From: Phoenix dactylifera
Lineage: Eukaryota > Streptophyta > Magnoliopsida > Arecales > Arecaceae
Reading direction: 5' to 3'
DNA: 64,000 bases
Assembly (NCBI RefSeq): GCF_009389715.1
Contig: NC_052401.1
Span: 1,166,843-1,230,842, forward strand
A program made the translations under genes and the position numbers. Positions 47,412 through 58,400 of this stretch are shown piece by piece. Below the pieces are notes generated by a model, which saw only the letters and a list, made by a program, of their open reading frames with translations, was not told the DNA's origin and ran no database searches. Within the stretch, counting starts at the first letter, position 1. Every line of letters begins with the position of its first letter.

Positions 47412-48045
47412 TGATGCAGAACAACTACAGGAAGAAGAGGAGGGGGAAGAAGAAAATAAGAAGGCTAATTTTCATTCATCATTCATCAAAAACCCTAAAC
47501 ATGAGGATGGATCCATATATATATAGGGTCACAAAATAACAAATACATCCCTACAAATAAAATAATTCTAAAAAGGCCCTAAAATGACAATATGCAAATA
47601 AACCCAAATGACAATATGCAAACAAACCCAACCAACATAAAATAAATCAATCTAAAATAAAATCAGGTTGGCTGAATCGGCTGGGACCCGCTGAGCTGGC
47701 TGGCTCTGATACCAAGCTGATGCAGGACAACTGCAGGAAGGAGAGAAAAGGGGGAAGAAGAGGAGGGGGAGAAGAAGACAAGGAGGTTAATTATCATTCA
47801 TCATTCATCAAAAATCCTAAACATGAGGATGAACCCATATATATAGGATCACAAAATAACAAATAAACCCCTACAAATAAAACAATTCCAAAAATGCCCT
47901 AAAATGGATGACAATATGCAAACAAACCCAACCAATATAAAATAAATCCAACTAAAATAAATCAACCTAAAATAAAATTAGGCTGGCTGAATCGGCTGGG
48001 GCCCACTGAGCTGGCTGGATCCTGTGGCGACCGGCTGATGTGGCA
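47412..48045 (-). mobile_element. Collapsed LTR-PBS-LTR retroelement remnant
   Basis: Read on the minus strand, a complete-looking LTR (48045 to 47718) starts TGCCACATCAGCC, has a tatatatatgggttc TATA zone and ends CTGCATCA. After GCT comes the initiator-Met PBS tggtatcagagc (47714-47703). Directly behind it a second, partial LTR (about 47700 to 47412) starts inside the LTR sequence (ccagccagctcag). Internal coding DNA and the first 30 bases of the second LTR are gone. LTR divergence is visible, so it is older than the 54326 element. Confidence 0.75.
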
Positions 48046-49785
48046 CTGGTATCCATACCAAAGATGTCATTTGTTCTTAGTTGTTTTGTTAAGGCATCCT
48101 TGCTGACAAAACGAAAGAACGTATGCACTGCTTTCCAAGGTCTAGCTTCAAATGTTGGTTAGAGGCAGGATGTTGGAAGATGGCAGATGACTCGTTTCTG
48201 GATCTCTAGTTGATAAGGTCAAACAGGAGAGATAAGTAAATGAAAACCAGGAAAACCTTACGTCCATATGTATCTCGGAATTAACAGCTAGGTTGTTTGT
48301 TATCGTATGAACGTGTGGAAACTAACAAACGCGCTTACATTGTGCGAGATGCACTAAGAAGTATTTCTATCTTTAGCATCAATAGCTTCGAAATAAAAAC
48401 TTTAAAAAATATGAAATATGATGGCACGATGTTTATCTCCTCAAAGTCCAACTTCCTGTGCTAGTTTAGATCTATGTGGTTATTCATTTATCCGGGGACG
48501 GCTAGAACCTATAACCATGTGAGCTCAGGCCTCAAGGAAGGAACACCCAAGACAAAGACAAATTGCTAAATAAATGCCTCCTTCTTTGTAACTAGCCGAA
48601 GGGTTCATTCGCCAACTTCTTCTCACGTCGTAGCCGAAGGTTCCTTGTAACAATAGCGTGACATCTTTGACTACGACTACAGAAAGCTGGCACACCCGCA
48701 CGACAACGGCAACTTCCGGCCCGCCACCCACCTAACCCGCGTTCACATCACCTGTACTCGTACGTCCTTGAAAACACCCTATGCAAACTTCCGCATAACA
48801 CTTACTCCGCGGATGATTTGATCCTATGAACAGAAAGGAAGCTATGATTGGAAATAATACTGGGTCACCACGACCCACTATCCACGCAATTACTTCCGAC
48901 GACGCAATTCGTACATCGGCACCGTCCAATCTTGTCCATGACCCCTATGATGCTGCTGATAAAGTGGTATATCGATCGAACGGCTTGGATTGATCGATAA
49001 TGACTGGTGGGATGTCTTAAGAAATGGTGGAGCCCTTTACGACCAAGGATACCAGTGGATATTCCGGGGATTATCCTTGTCCGCACTGCCCTTGAATACC
49101 ATATCCCAACTACCGAATTAAGTGAGGGCCGCGCCGGCTCATCATCTCAGTTTGCCCCGCACCGGAGGCTTTAATCCCGAACATTATACGGGGCCAATAT
49201 TCATAATGCCAGTATTAATGGTGAGATTTTGTCCATAAAAACTCAGCTTATGTGGAGTTATTCCGCTCACCATATGAATATTGGTACGAATGATAGGAGT
49301 TTTTACTCAATTACCATTAAGTTTATAGCTTAATATATAATTAAAAGCTTCTATTTTTTATAATTTATTATATTATATTGTATTTCAAAAATAGTTAGGA
49401 AAGAAAAAAAAAAATTATGTCCCACGTAATACATGGGCTATGTTTTAGTTGTAACAAAGATAATGCTTCATTATACCTTTCATCTTTCAGGGCACGGTCA
49501 GCATTCTCACGGCTGAAAGCCTGAAACGGTTCACCAGGCCAGAAGGGTCAAAAACGGGGTTCCCGCTGCGGTCAAGCAAAGGACGCGCTCAAGCGAAGCT
49601 TCCCTTATTATTTTTATTTGCAACATAGAAGATTAGTCCGGTTAACTTAACAACAAAGTAACTAATTTTTATATCAAAACTCAAGGGCGAACCAGATCCG
49701 TGAACTCAGCAAATCAAGACCGTCCATCCGGTCCGGTCGCAGCAGCGGGTCGTCGCATCCGGCCCGGTTTCATCCCCTCCCCTCC
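48046..49785. other. Intergenic, upstream of ASR
   Basis: No gene supported. It holds a nested stem-loop at 49194-49284 and an ABRE-like ccacgta at 49422-49428 about 360 bases upstream of the ASR TATA box. Confidence 0.4.
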
Positions 49786-49794
49786 GATATATAC
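49786..49794 (+). promoter_or_regulatory. TATA box of the ASR gene
   Basis: gatatatac within a C-rich context, 63-71 bases upstream of the ATG at 49857. This fits a 5' UTR of about 35-40 nt. Confidence 0.65.
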
Positions 49795-49856
49795 CCCCTC
49801 GCTCCGCTCTGCTTCCCTCGTTAAACCCAGGATCATATCAAAGTCATCAATCACCG

Positions 49857-51615
49857 ATGTCGGAGGAGAAGCACCACCACCACCACCACCACCACCACCA
49901 CAAGGAAGAGGAGAACCCCGTGGTGTACTCGGAGACTGCCTACTCCGGCGGCAGCGGCTATGGCGACGGCGGGTACTCCGCCCCCAGCGGCTATGGCGAC
50001 GGCGGGTACGCCGCCCCCAGAGGCTATGGCGACGGCGGGTACTCCGCCAGCAGAGGCTATGGCGACGGCGGGTACTCCGGCGGCAGCGGCTATGGCGACG
50101 GCGGGTACTCCGCCGGCAGAGGCTATGGCGACGGCGGGTACTCCGCCGGCAGAGGCTATGGCGACGGCGGGTACACCGCCGGCTACGCCCAGACGACGGA
50201 GGTAGTCACGGAGACAAACGCAGGGGAGTATGAGAAGTACAAGAAGGAAGAGAAGCACCACAAAAACATGGAGCATCTCGGCGAGATGGGAGCCGTCGCC
50301 GCCGGCGCCTTCGCTCTGGTATTGTTTATCTCATCTCCCACCTTAGCTTGTTTCCGCGGAACACCGCACCGTTCTTCTTCTTCTTCTTCTCCTCCCTGTC
50401 TCGTGTGGCGTCTAGACTGTGATCCACTCCGTGCGTGACACGTACGCCCATGATCCGTGGGATCCACCAAAGAAAAACAATACACGTTGATCCGCTAAGC
50501 GGCTGTGGCGTAGCTCCATGACCTGTCGAGGCCAAAATTGGCCGGGGTTTCTAGTATAACAAACATGATTATTTGTTATACTAGAAACTAGTAGATACTA
50601 ACAATAGAAAATAATATATATTTTTTTTGGTAATGACTTTTTTAAGAATAAATAATCATATTTGACACAAGTAAGAAATTCTAGATTAAAAGGATGTTTG
50701 GTTCGTTATCAAAATCAAAATAGATTGGAATAGAAATCGGAATCGTTATATTTCTCAATGTGTTAGATTCATAAATGAATTTAGAATCGGAATTGAAATA
50801 GAATTTGGATACTAGAAAAGAATAAGGATTGAGTTTTGGAGGATTGGAACATTCTCATTTTTTTCTGGAATCGAAATGAGAATAAGAATCCTCCCAACGA
50901 AACAGCTCAAATAAAAATCACACAATCCAATTTCTATTTTAAAGTCAACTTCCTCCAACAAAATATGCCCTAAATATAGTCCTTTGCCCATGTTACTGCC
51001 AAAATACATAGAGTTAATGTTAAATGCAAGTTATGATTGTGAGCCTGTGGCCTCTCCAACTATTTATACTATACCATTATTTTAAACCATAATTATTGTA
51101 ACCATTTTTTTTAAAAAAAATATGATTATAACCATATTTTTACGCTTAAATGAGATTGACGAAGAAATCTGATGATGACTAGCAAGACCATTTTGCGTGC
51201 ACGACTGTCTCATATCATCCTGTCTTCGCTTTGAGATACGTGCGAACAGAAGAATTAACGGAAGAGCGAGGCATCTGGATTTTAATAAAATTAGAAATCT
51301 GCTGCTGGCGTTCACTTCATATATACCAAATTTTAGAGTTTAATTGATGATTAAACTATAAGATTTTTTCTTTAACGTAACAATGCGATGTTGTGTTCTG
51401 ATTTCAATTTTTTTACGACTGTAATCTTCTAGTATGAGAAGCATGAGGCCAAGAAACATCCGGAGCATGCACACAGGCACAGGATAGAGGAGGAGATCGC
51501 TGCAGCCGTGGCGGTGGGCAGCGGAGGCTACGCTTTTCATGAACACCATGAGAAGAAGGAAGCCAAGAAGGAGGCCGAGGAATCTAATGGGAAGAAGCAT
51601 CATCACTTCTTCTAG
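49857..51615 (+). CDS. ASR: ASR protein with Gly-Tyr repeat insert
   Basis: Abscisic acid-, stress- and ripening-induced (ABA/WDS) proteins are small hydrophilic proteins that bind zinc and DNA and act as chaperones or regulators under drought and ripening. Two exons: 49857-50318 (154 codons) and 51433-51615, with a 1114-nt intron at the usual ASR position (GAFAL|YEKHE). The total is 214 aa. Residues 6-15 are ten His; residues 29-105 are seven 11-residue units ending GYGDGG. The ABA/WDS domain follows: [71 protein letters not shown], ending KKHHHFF. The domain is complete. Most ASR proteins have about 100-150 residues, so the repeat insert explains the extra length. Confidence 0.95.
49941..50171 (+). 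repeat. 33-bp coding repeat, seven units
   Basis: Seven in-frame 33-bp units (tactccg...ggctatggcgacggcggg) encode 11-residue repeats Y-S/A-x-x-S/R-GYGDGG. Units differ mainly at codons 3-5, and the GYGDGG codons are nearly invariant. This suggests recent expansion by unequal exchange. Confidence 0.95.
50690..50980. repeat. Possible MITE in the ASR intron
   Basis: aggatgtttggttcg near 50691 and the complement-like tcctccaacaaaatatgccct near 50952-50972 could be decayed inverted ends around AT-rich DNA with internal aatcggaat / attctcatt mirror words. Ends and target duplication are uncertain. Confidence 0.3.
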
Positions 51616-52809
51616 AGAGGATATGGAGCCTTAATTTGTTTCTATCTCCATGTTATAATATATATGTATCATGGCATGGGATTGAGATCGCATGTCTTTT
51701 GGATGATGTGTTTTATATTGACACCTAAAATAAGTGTGTGCTGGCTTTTTTTTTTCCTTGTGATGTAATAATGGGTATATGTACTAGTAAAATACCCCCG
51801 AAAATAATGGTTTCAAAGCTACTATTTGATTTTTTGGTACAAATATTATTACTTTGTTTCAATTACTACTAGTTGATTTTATTGGTTAATAATTAGATGA
51901 GTCATTTTGCATTGTTTCCTTCAGATGTATCCATCCAACAGAAGAGTAAGGCCAAGCTTGTCATATCATTACAGACCCAAAGTTCATCCTAATTTTTCCT
52001 CTTTTTCTTTCCCTGCATTGGGCAGTCATGATAGCCACTGCCAAACCAGAAGAGAAATCTTTATCTGTCACGGTATAAATTTTAGGAAGTTTGGTGGCTT
52101 AATTGTTATCTGTATCCTCTCTAATTCTATGCATGGCAGTGCACATAGCTGCTCTCTAACCGAGCTACCAAACATAGAGCTCATGTTTAAGTCTCCATGA
52201 CTTCCATGTACGCGCCCCAAACTACGCTTTCATGTGAGACGAAGAAGAAACAGGAGAATCAATTTTTCCTTATTAGAAGCTGATCTTATTATATGGGGTT
52301 GGGCATTTCACTAGTTTCATTTTGGTACTAGGGTATTTTAGTTCTATTTGTATTTTATACAGCCTTGAAGGCTTATATTGGATGCAAGTGCTCTAGAGAA
52401 AGGCAGGCACAGTTGAAGCTTCTCAAAGGCAGTTAATTAGGTTGCCGGGCAGCAGTTGAACAAACATCACCGTTTCTTAACAAAACCTCGATTCCTTCAC
52501 CTACTTGAATTCTGGAGAAAGCGACTTTACCCTCTTTTTCCAGATTGCCGGCAATTGTTGTATTCTCTATTCTCATTTAAGATTTCTCGTCTATATAGCA
52601 AAGCTAACAGTGCAGCCGACTGAATGACATTGTACATATACAGCCGATCACGTAGGATTAACATTATGAAATTCTAAGATACATCCCTCTTGTTCCATTA
52701 TTATGTGTTTTGTTTGCTGATTCAATGCACTCATGCTCGTTTGACTTGATTTATCCATTTTAACAATAAAAAAAACTCTCACCCTCTATGTCATTTAAAT
52801 GATACAAAG
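51616..52809. other. ASR 3' UTR and intergenic DNA
   Basis: The first 150-200 bases are likely ASR 3' UTR. No further gene is supported. Confidence 0.4.
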
Positions 52810-53092
52810 TGTTAGAAAATATAAAATATATAAACAAATCTACCTCATCCTATAAGCTTAAGTTTTTGGGACAAGTGGGGATTTTAATATGGTATCAGAG
52901 CAGAGGTCCTGAATTCGAACCTTGTCTCCGCACTCTTTAACCCCATTATTAAAAAATTTTTACATGCTGGGCTCACCCATCAAGAAAAGTCCGGCCCACA
53001 TGTGAGGAGGACTGTTATAAAATATAAAATATATAAATAAATCTATCTTATCCTACAAGCTTAAGCTTTTAAGGAAAATGGTGATTTTAACA
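52810..53092 (+). mobile_element. TRIM miniature retrotransposon 2
   Basis: Same family as 46674-46953. LTR1 is 52810-52889 and LTR2 53013-53092 (80 bp each, tgttagaaaatataaaat ... gattttaaca, TG...CA). PBS tggtatcagagc is at 52890-52901, directly behind LTR1. The internal 123 bp contains ggtcctgaattcgaacc and ends in the polypurine-like gtgaggaggac before LTR2. No open frame. Target duplication not clear. Confidence 0.88.
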
Positions 53093-54320
53093 AACTCTCG
53101 CTTAAACTCTCGCTCTCTATGTTTGGATGTGTTGCTGAGTTGGATGCCATTTGAAGGATGCAAAGGAGATGAGATAGTCCCACGCAAGACAGAAATCCAA
53201 GGAACCTCGCGTTCAGGATATCTCTCACTAAAAATATTTCTTCTATCTTGGATACGTGGATCAGGTCAATCAAGATAAGGTCCTTCTGCGCGGAGAACTC
53301 CACTACGTAGAGTGGAGTGGCAGGCTTTTCATGTGCTTAATTTCTTTGCAACACGAAAGGTTTCCCATCCTCCTATCTAATGCATCTGTGCATGCTTAAT
53401 TCTCTATCTTTTTCCTCGTCTCTCTCTGGCAGTCCAAGCCTCTCTAGATTCTTGATTGCGTGTGGTCTTTTATTTGTTTGTTTTTGGCCCTTCTTTATTC
53501 ATCCACTTCATCGTTTTCCCCCTTTTTCCCAAGGATTGGAGAGCAAATTATTCATGTACAGATGATGATGATGATGATGACGACTCTTGAACTCTTAACT
53601 TGGTGCTTGAACACTATATCTGGGGCTCACCCAAATAGGGTCCATATAATGTCTTCTTTGGTTGGACACATGAAAAAAAATATAATATCCGAGTTTTGTT
53701 AGCAGTTCTCCTTTAAATTTTAATTGGTAACATTATCTAATTAATTCAGACACCTCACCTTTTATTTTCCTGAAGACTAGCCCAACAGGCATGTAGACAC
53801 CATGCACCAGGTTACTATATGAATAAGTCTGAAGAAACTGCTCTAATAAATAAAACTTACCATGGAATTATACAATCATCAGAACTGGTGTGACTGGGGT
53901 CTAGAGGACCAAAATAAGTTCACAAAAAAAGGTGGGGAAGAGAGAGAGAAGTTTACTAGCACCAGATTACTGGATCAAGGAGAGCTCCATAGCAAGGGTA
54001 AAACTGCTCACTTGGGATAGTTGCCAAGTTCACAGAGAGAGAGAGAGAGAGAGAGGTTAATTTCCTATCGCATTCTGAGAGACACATGGTAGTCTCTTTT
54101 TTTTTTTTTTCTTGATGAAAAGAGAGAGAGTTTTCCAACATAGTAAGTCTTTTTGTTCGCTAGATGACTTCTCACATTTGATCCTGAACTGGAGAGGATT
54201 GTGACTTATGCTTGGATTAGGTTGCATGTCGGCATCTAAAATAAATTAAATCTTTCAAAACTTTAGCTTCACTCTTTCAAACAAAAAAAATTATTTTTCA
54301 TTGCGCAAAACTTCCGGACC
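53093..54320. other. Intergenic, nothing coding recognised
   Basis: Contains a short (GAT)n run near 53563-53580 and an (AG)n run at about 54033-54055. No supported gene. Confidence 0.4.
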
Positions 54321-54325
54321 TTACC
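54321..54325. repeat. Target-site duplication, left copy (ttacc)
   Basis: ttacc precedes the TG of the 5' LTR and is repeated as ttacc at 58774-58778 after the CA of the 3' LTR. A 5-bp duplication is normal for Ty3/gypsy integration. Confidence 0.92.
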
Positions 54326-54750
54326 TGATGGGGACATCAGAGCCCTTCATCCAGATGATCCTGAGCCCCCGGATTGAGCCAGACTCGTTTATTTGCATAT
54401 TTATTTTATTATTTTATTTTTGGGCTTATTTGCATTCTAGGGTTTATTTGTGGTTTATTTTATTTCTGGGCTTATTTGCATTTTAGGGCTTATTTGTGTT
54501 ATTTGTGGGTTCATTAGGATTTATTTCTGTGTAAGGGGGGTTTATGCAAGTTGTGTATTTGGGCCCTATATATAGGGAACTATTTTCATGATTAGGGTTG
54601 AATGAATGATTAAGAATTTCTTTTCCCCCAGATCTTATTCTTCCTCCTCCTCCTCCCCTTCTCTTCTTCCTGTGTCTCTAGAACCTCTTCTTCCTTCTTC
54701 CTCTCTTGTTCTTCCTTCTCCTCCTCTTTTTCCGCATTTGTGCGGCATCA
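54326..54750 (+). repeat. 5' LTR
   Basis: TGATGGGGACATCAG ... GTGCGGCATCA, TG...CA ends. A TATA-like ctatatataggg lies near 54567, and a pyrimidine-rich CTTCTT/CCTCCT tract fills the last 120 bases. Confidence 0.95.
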
Positions 54751-54753
54751 ACT

Positions 54754-54765
54754 TGGTATCAGAGC
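54754..54765 (+). other. Primer-binding site, initiator Met tRNA
   Basis: tggtatcagagc, three bases after the 5' LTR, complementary to the 3' end of initiator tRNA-Met. Confidence 0.93.
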
Positions 54766-56795
54766 AAGAGGCTTTGCCCCTGCTGCCAAAGCCACGGTCC
54801 CGTGTTTCCTCTTTTCCTTTCTCTCTCGGTTTTCACCAGCCCCCTTCCCCTCTGTCGGTTTTCACCAGAGAGAAAAAAAAAAAAAAAAAGAGGACAAAGG
54901 GGACAAAGGGATCAACCCTGATTCACCGAGCTTCTCTCGGTTCCTCTCCTTCCCTCTGTCAGCTTCACACACACACAAAAAAAAAAAAAAAAGGGGAAGA
55001 CCCCTGTTCGTCGGCCCCGTCCCGCCGGCCGCCAAGCCCGCGGCCACCACTCCCACGCTCCACCGCCGCTGCATCACGCCACCGCCAGGCCGAGCGCCGC
55101 CCCCTCCGAAGTGTCGCCGTGCGCCCCGAGCACTCCGCCACCATCGGGCACCCTGTTGCCGCCCGCGGAAGCCTGAGACCGGCCGCCTGCATCGTGTCCG
55201 CAGAGGGGACCGCCGCCGTGGAGTCCCACGGTTGGTCGCCGTCGGTCGCCGCAAGCCCGCAGCCACTGCCGCGATCTCCGCCCCGCCTCGCAGCCAACGC
55301 CACGAAATCCGGCGCATCCCCAACGAATCCGTCGGAGATTGAAGACGGCCAGCGTAGCGGGTAAGATTCAAACCCGATAACCCGGATCCTAACGGATCCG
55401 AGTTAAAAAAAAAAAAAAAAGAGGAGTACGCACGTGACCGCACGTGCCCAAAAAAAAAAGAAAAAAAAAAGAGAAAAAAAAAGAAAAGGGAAAAAAAAAA
55501 AACCCTACCTCTGTTCATCTTCTCCCTCGGGTCGTCCGCCGTCGCCGCCGCCCGTGACGCGCCGCTCCACCCAAGTCGCCGCAGCGATCGCCCCTCCGGC
55601 CTCGCCACCCGAGTCCGGCCGCCGTGCCGCCAGAGCCCGAGCCGCCGTCCGCCTTCTGTCGCCGCCGAGGCCTCCGCCGCGTCCGCCGGTGCCGCCCCGC
55701 CCCGAACTCCCCGCCGAGCTGCACCGTCTGCGCCTCCGCGACCGCCTACGCCGACGTTCCAGTCGACGCCACCATCCCGTCGGGGCCCGAGCCGACGCCG
55801 CCGGCCTCCTCGTACATCCCCTCCCATTTCCCTCACCACCGGTCGACTCCACAGGCCGCACGCCGCCCTCCTTCCGCCGCCCTCTTTTCCTCACGGCCCG
55901 ACTGTCCACCTTCTCCACCGCTCACCACCGCACCCCTCCACCGCTCACCACCGCCTCCGCACCCACAGCTCGCCGCTCTCCCTTTCCCCTCATCTTTTTT
56001 TTTTTTTTTATTTGGCCACTGCAACTCACCCGAGCACCTCTCCATCGACCCCCAGACAGGCTCCTTTTGGGCCGGGCCACCCACTGCCTCCTCACAGGCC
56101 CAAACCAGCAGGCCATCACTACAGAGGCCTGGTCCCATCTCACAACTTCAGCAGGTCTACTCTCCTCCATTTTACAAGCCCAGCAGACTAGCCAAGGTGC
56201 TGTGATCAGATCCAAATAGAAGCCAATTTAAGCCAATTGAAAAGGTCCATCAGCTGCAACCAAGCAACGATCGTCGCCCCAGCCCACGAGCACACATTCT
56301 GGTCGCCTACTTCGCGACAGGTAATAAGGTTTCCGCTTTTCTTGGGCTTGTTCATTTAATTATGTTCTAGTTCTCTTGCATGATAGCCATATACTTAAAA
56401 ATTTATATTGTTGTCAAAATTCAGAACATAGAACCCCTACTTTCAAACCCATCCTATTTGCCTTGTTAAAATCTAAATATTAAATTAGCACACCCTAACA
56501 ACTGGATGCTTCTCAACATTCTTCGATCAGATTGATTTAGGATCAGAACAACTGTACTACTTGATTGCAATCTAATTTCTTAAATTGAATAATCTTAATC
56601 CTTAATTCTGAATAACTAAAGTAAAAATCAGCAACATTTAAATTTTAAGTTATTATTGTGAGGACTTGCTGATTTCTGAAATCATAATAGATTGCATTAG
56701 TAGGTTGTCCTGCATCAAATTTGATCTTGCATCATATTTATTAGGGTTTCATTAGTGACACTGCATTTCACATCTTCACCCAGTGTCATCATTGC
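54766..56795 (+). other. Long retroelement leader with A-tracts
   Basis: About 2 kb between PBS and ORF. GC-rich CCGCCG-type stretches are interrupted by A17 (54873-54889), A16 (54977-54992), A16 (55405-55420), an A-rich run at about 55450-55502 and T14 near 55996-56009. cggttttcaccag occurs twice within 50 bases (about 54827 and 54856). Overlapping long frames on both strands are compositional. A gtaataag near 56321 could be a splice donor of a leader intron (inference). Confidence 0.6.
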
Positions 56796-58400
56796 ATGCC
56801 AACCTGTAGTGATATGGAGTACTATTTCAATCAACCTAAAACCCCTGTAGCTACCATGGATTCCGACATTTTGAGGTCTGTCTTAGAACAGATCGTTGCC
56901 ATACGGGCTGGATACAAAGAATTCAGACAAGAGATCCGTGAGCTCGTGCAACATTCTAGGACCCCTAAATCGCCAACCCCTGTTACAGCCCAACCTAAAA
57001 TCGGTTTGGTCGCACCACCTGTAGTCCTTCCCCACTCTCCTAGGCACCAAACCCAATACTCTAGGTGTCAACAATTCGGCCACATAGCGCCCCAATGTTC
57101 CACTAAAACCTACTCGATTACTGAACCAGAAGTTAGGAACCAAGAGGCCGAATATGTCGAAGAAGTCTATGAACCAAATATAGAAGACTATGAAGAAGAC
57201 TTTGAAGACGAACCTACAGAATTAGACTTTGTCCAAAATGATTCCCAAAGGGAGACTAGTGATCTAAGTACAACCAAGCCACTTCACATCACAACTGTGG
57301 AAGAGGTAGTGACAGATATTGAGAGCCAATCATCTGAATTGGCACTTGTAGCTAAAGTTACCCATGCGGAGTCCAACCTTGAACATTCCCCGGTAGTAGT
57401 TTCCCTTCTAGAGGAGTTTCATGATGCACTCCCTGATGATCTTCCGGATGCACTTTCTCCAATGCATGATATCCAACGCGCAATCGATCTAGTTCCCGGA
57501 GCATCTCTGCCCAACCTTCTACATCATAGGCTCAGACCGAATGCATATGCTAGGACCTGGAATTTAATGTTACCGACAGTTGAATTTGCATGTAATAGTT
57601 CGGTTAACAAGTCCATAGGTATGAGTCCATTCGAAGTAGTGCATGATTACAAACTTAGGCAACCCATAGACCTGTTTTTCATGTCTCAAAAGTATAGAGT
57701 CTTTGAGTCTGGACAATCAATTGTATCACATCCACATTCATTGCATCGAGAAATCAGCAATTGTAGTCACTTTAATAACTTAAAATATAAATTCTTTGCT
57801 GATTTACACAGACGTTATAATGAGTTAAGTGAAAGAGATTACATCATGATAAGAATTAGGTTTGAACGACTTTCTTCGGAAACGTTTAAGAAATTGCAAA
57901 TTTGTAGTGCAGAACAGTTCAAAATCTTAAAGAAAACCAGTTCGAATGCATATGTTGTGGATCTTCCTGATGACTATGGGATTAGTGCGACATTTAATAT
58001 TGAAGATTTAGTCCCATACAAAAAGATAATATTCCTGCCTTCTGATCCCTTTATTGATATACCTGCCTATGTTGGATACCCTGCCCTATTACCTGCTGTT
58101 GAGCCACCACCTCCCAAATTTCATGCACGCAGAGAACAAATAGAACATATATTGGATGAGCAGGTTATTTCAAGCAGGAACGGTGGTTACCAACGTTACC
58201 TTGTTCGGTGGAAAGGTCGACCAAAGTCTGATGTGACGTGGATTTTCAAAGCACAGTTGCAGCGCATTGACCCCGATCTTCTGGAGCAGTACGACAGCCG
58301 GCCAGACCTGTACTCGACGGGGTCGAGTTTTTCTCACCCGGGAGGAGTTGATGGGGACATCAGAGCCCTTCATCCAGATGATCCTGAGCCCCCGGATTGA
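56796..58400 (+). CDS. Fused gag-pol remnant with chromodomain, 534 aa
   Basis: Single open frame of a defective Ty3/gypsy element. Residues 1-80 are the C-terminal part of gag. Residues 88-101 are a CCHC zinc knuckle (YSRCQQFGHIAPQC) whose first Cys is Tyr. An acidic linker leads to a scrap of the RT N-terminus at 204-247 (LLEEFHDALPDDLPDALSPM, DIQRAIDLVPGASLPNL). The frame then jumps to the integrase C-terminal part (RTWNLMLPTVEFACNSSVNK, SIGMSPFEVVHDYKLRQPID, about 252-410). A chromodomain lies at about 446-500 (IEHILDEQVISSRNGGYQRY, LVRWKGRPKSDVTWI). No protease, RT or integrase catalytic core remains. The last 17 codons lie inside the 3' LTR. It is odd that so large a deletion kept the frame. 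It is more likely inert than functional. Confidence 0.9.
   Translation: MPTCSDMEYYFNQPKTPVATMDSDILRSVLEQIVAIRAGYKEFRQEIRELVQHSRTPKSPTPVTAQPKIGLVAPPVVLPHSPRHQTQYSRCQQFGHIAPQCSTKTYSITEPEVRNQEAEYVEEVYEPNIEDYEEDFEDEPTELDFVQNDSQRETSDLSTTKPLHITTVEEVVTDIESQSSELALVAKVTHAESNLEHSPVVVSLLEEFHDALPDDLPDALSPMHDIQRAIDLVPGASLPNLLHHRLRPNAYARTWNLMLPTVEFACNSSVNKSIGMSPFEVVHDYKLRQPIDLFFMSQKYRVFESGQSIVSHPHSLHREISNCSHFNNLKYKFFADLHRRYNELSERDYIMIRIRFERLSSETFKKLQICSAEQFKILKKTSSNAYVVDLPDDYGISATFNIEDLVPYKKIIFLPSDPFIDIPAYVGYPALLPAVEPPPPKFHARREQIEHILDEQVISSRNGGYQRYLVRWKGRPKSDVTWIFKAQLQRIDPDLLEQYDSRPDLYSTGSSFSHPGGVDGDIRALHPDDPEPPD

Noticed and set aside
54606-55364. 252-codon frame beginning inside the 5' LTR and running through the PBS
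   Set aside because: It crosses LTR, PBS and A-tracts, is low-complexity Ser/Pro/Arg/Lys, and overlaps equally long frames in other phases.
54862-56219. Long frames on both strands of the retroelement leader (up to 325 codons)
   Set aside because: GC-driven open frames with homopolymer Lys/Phe runs; no family resemblance.
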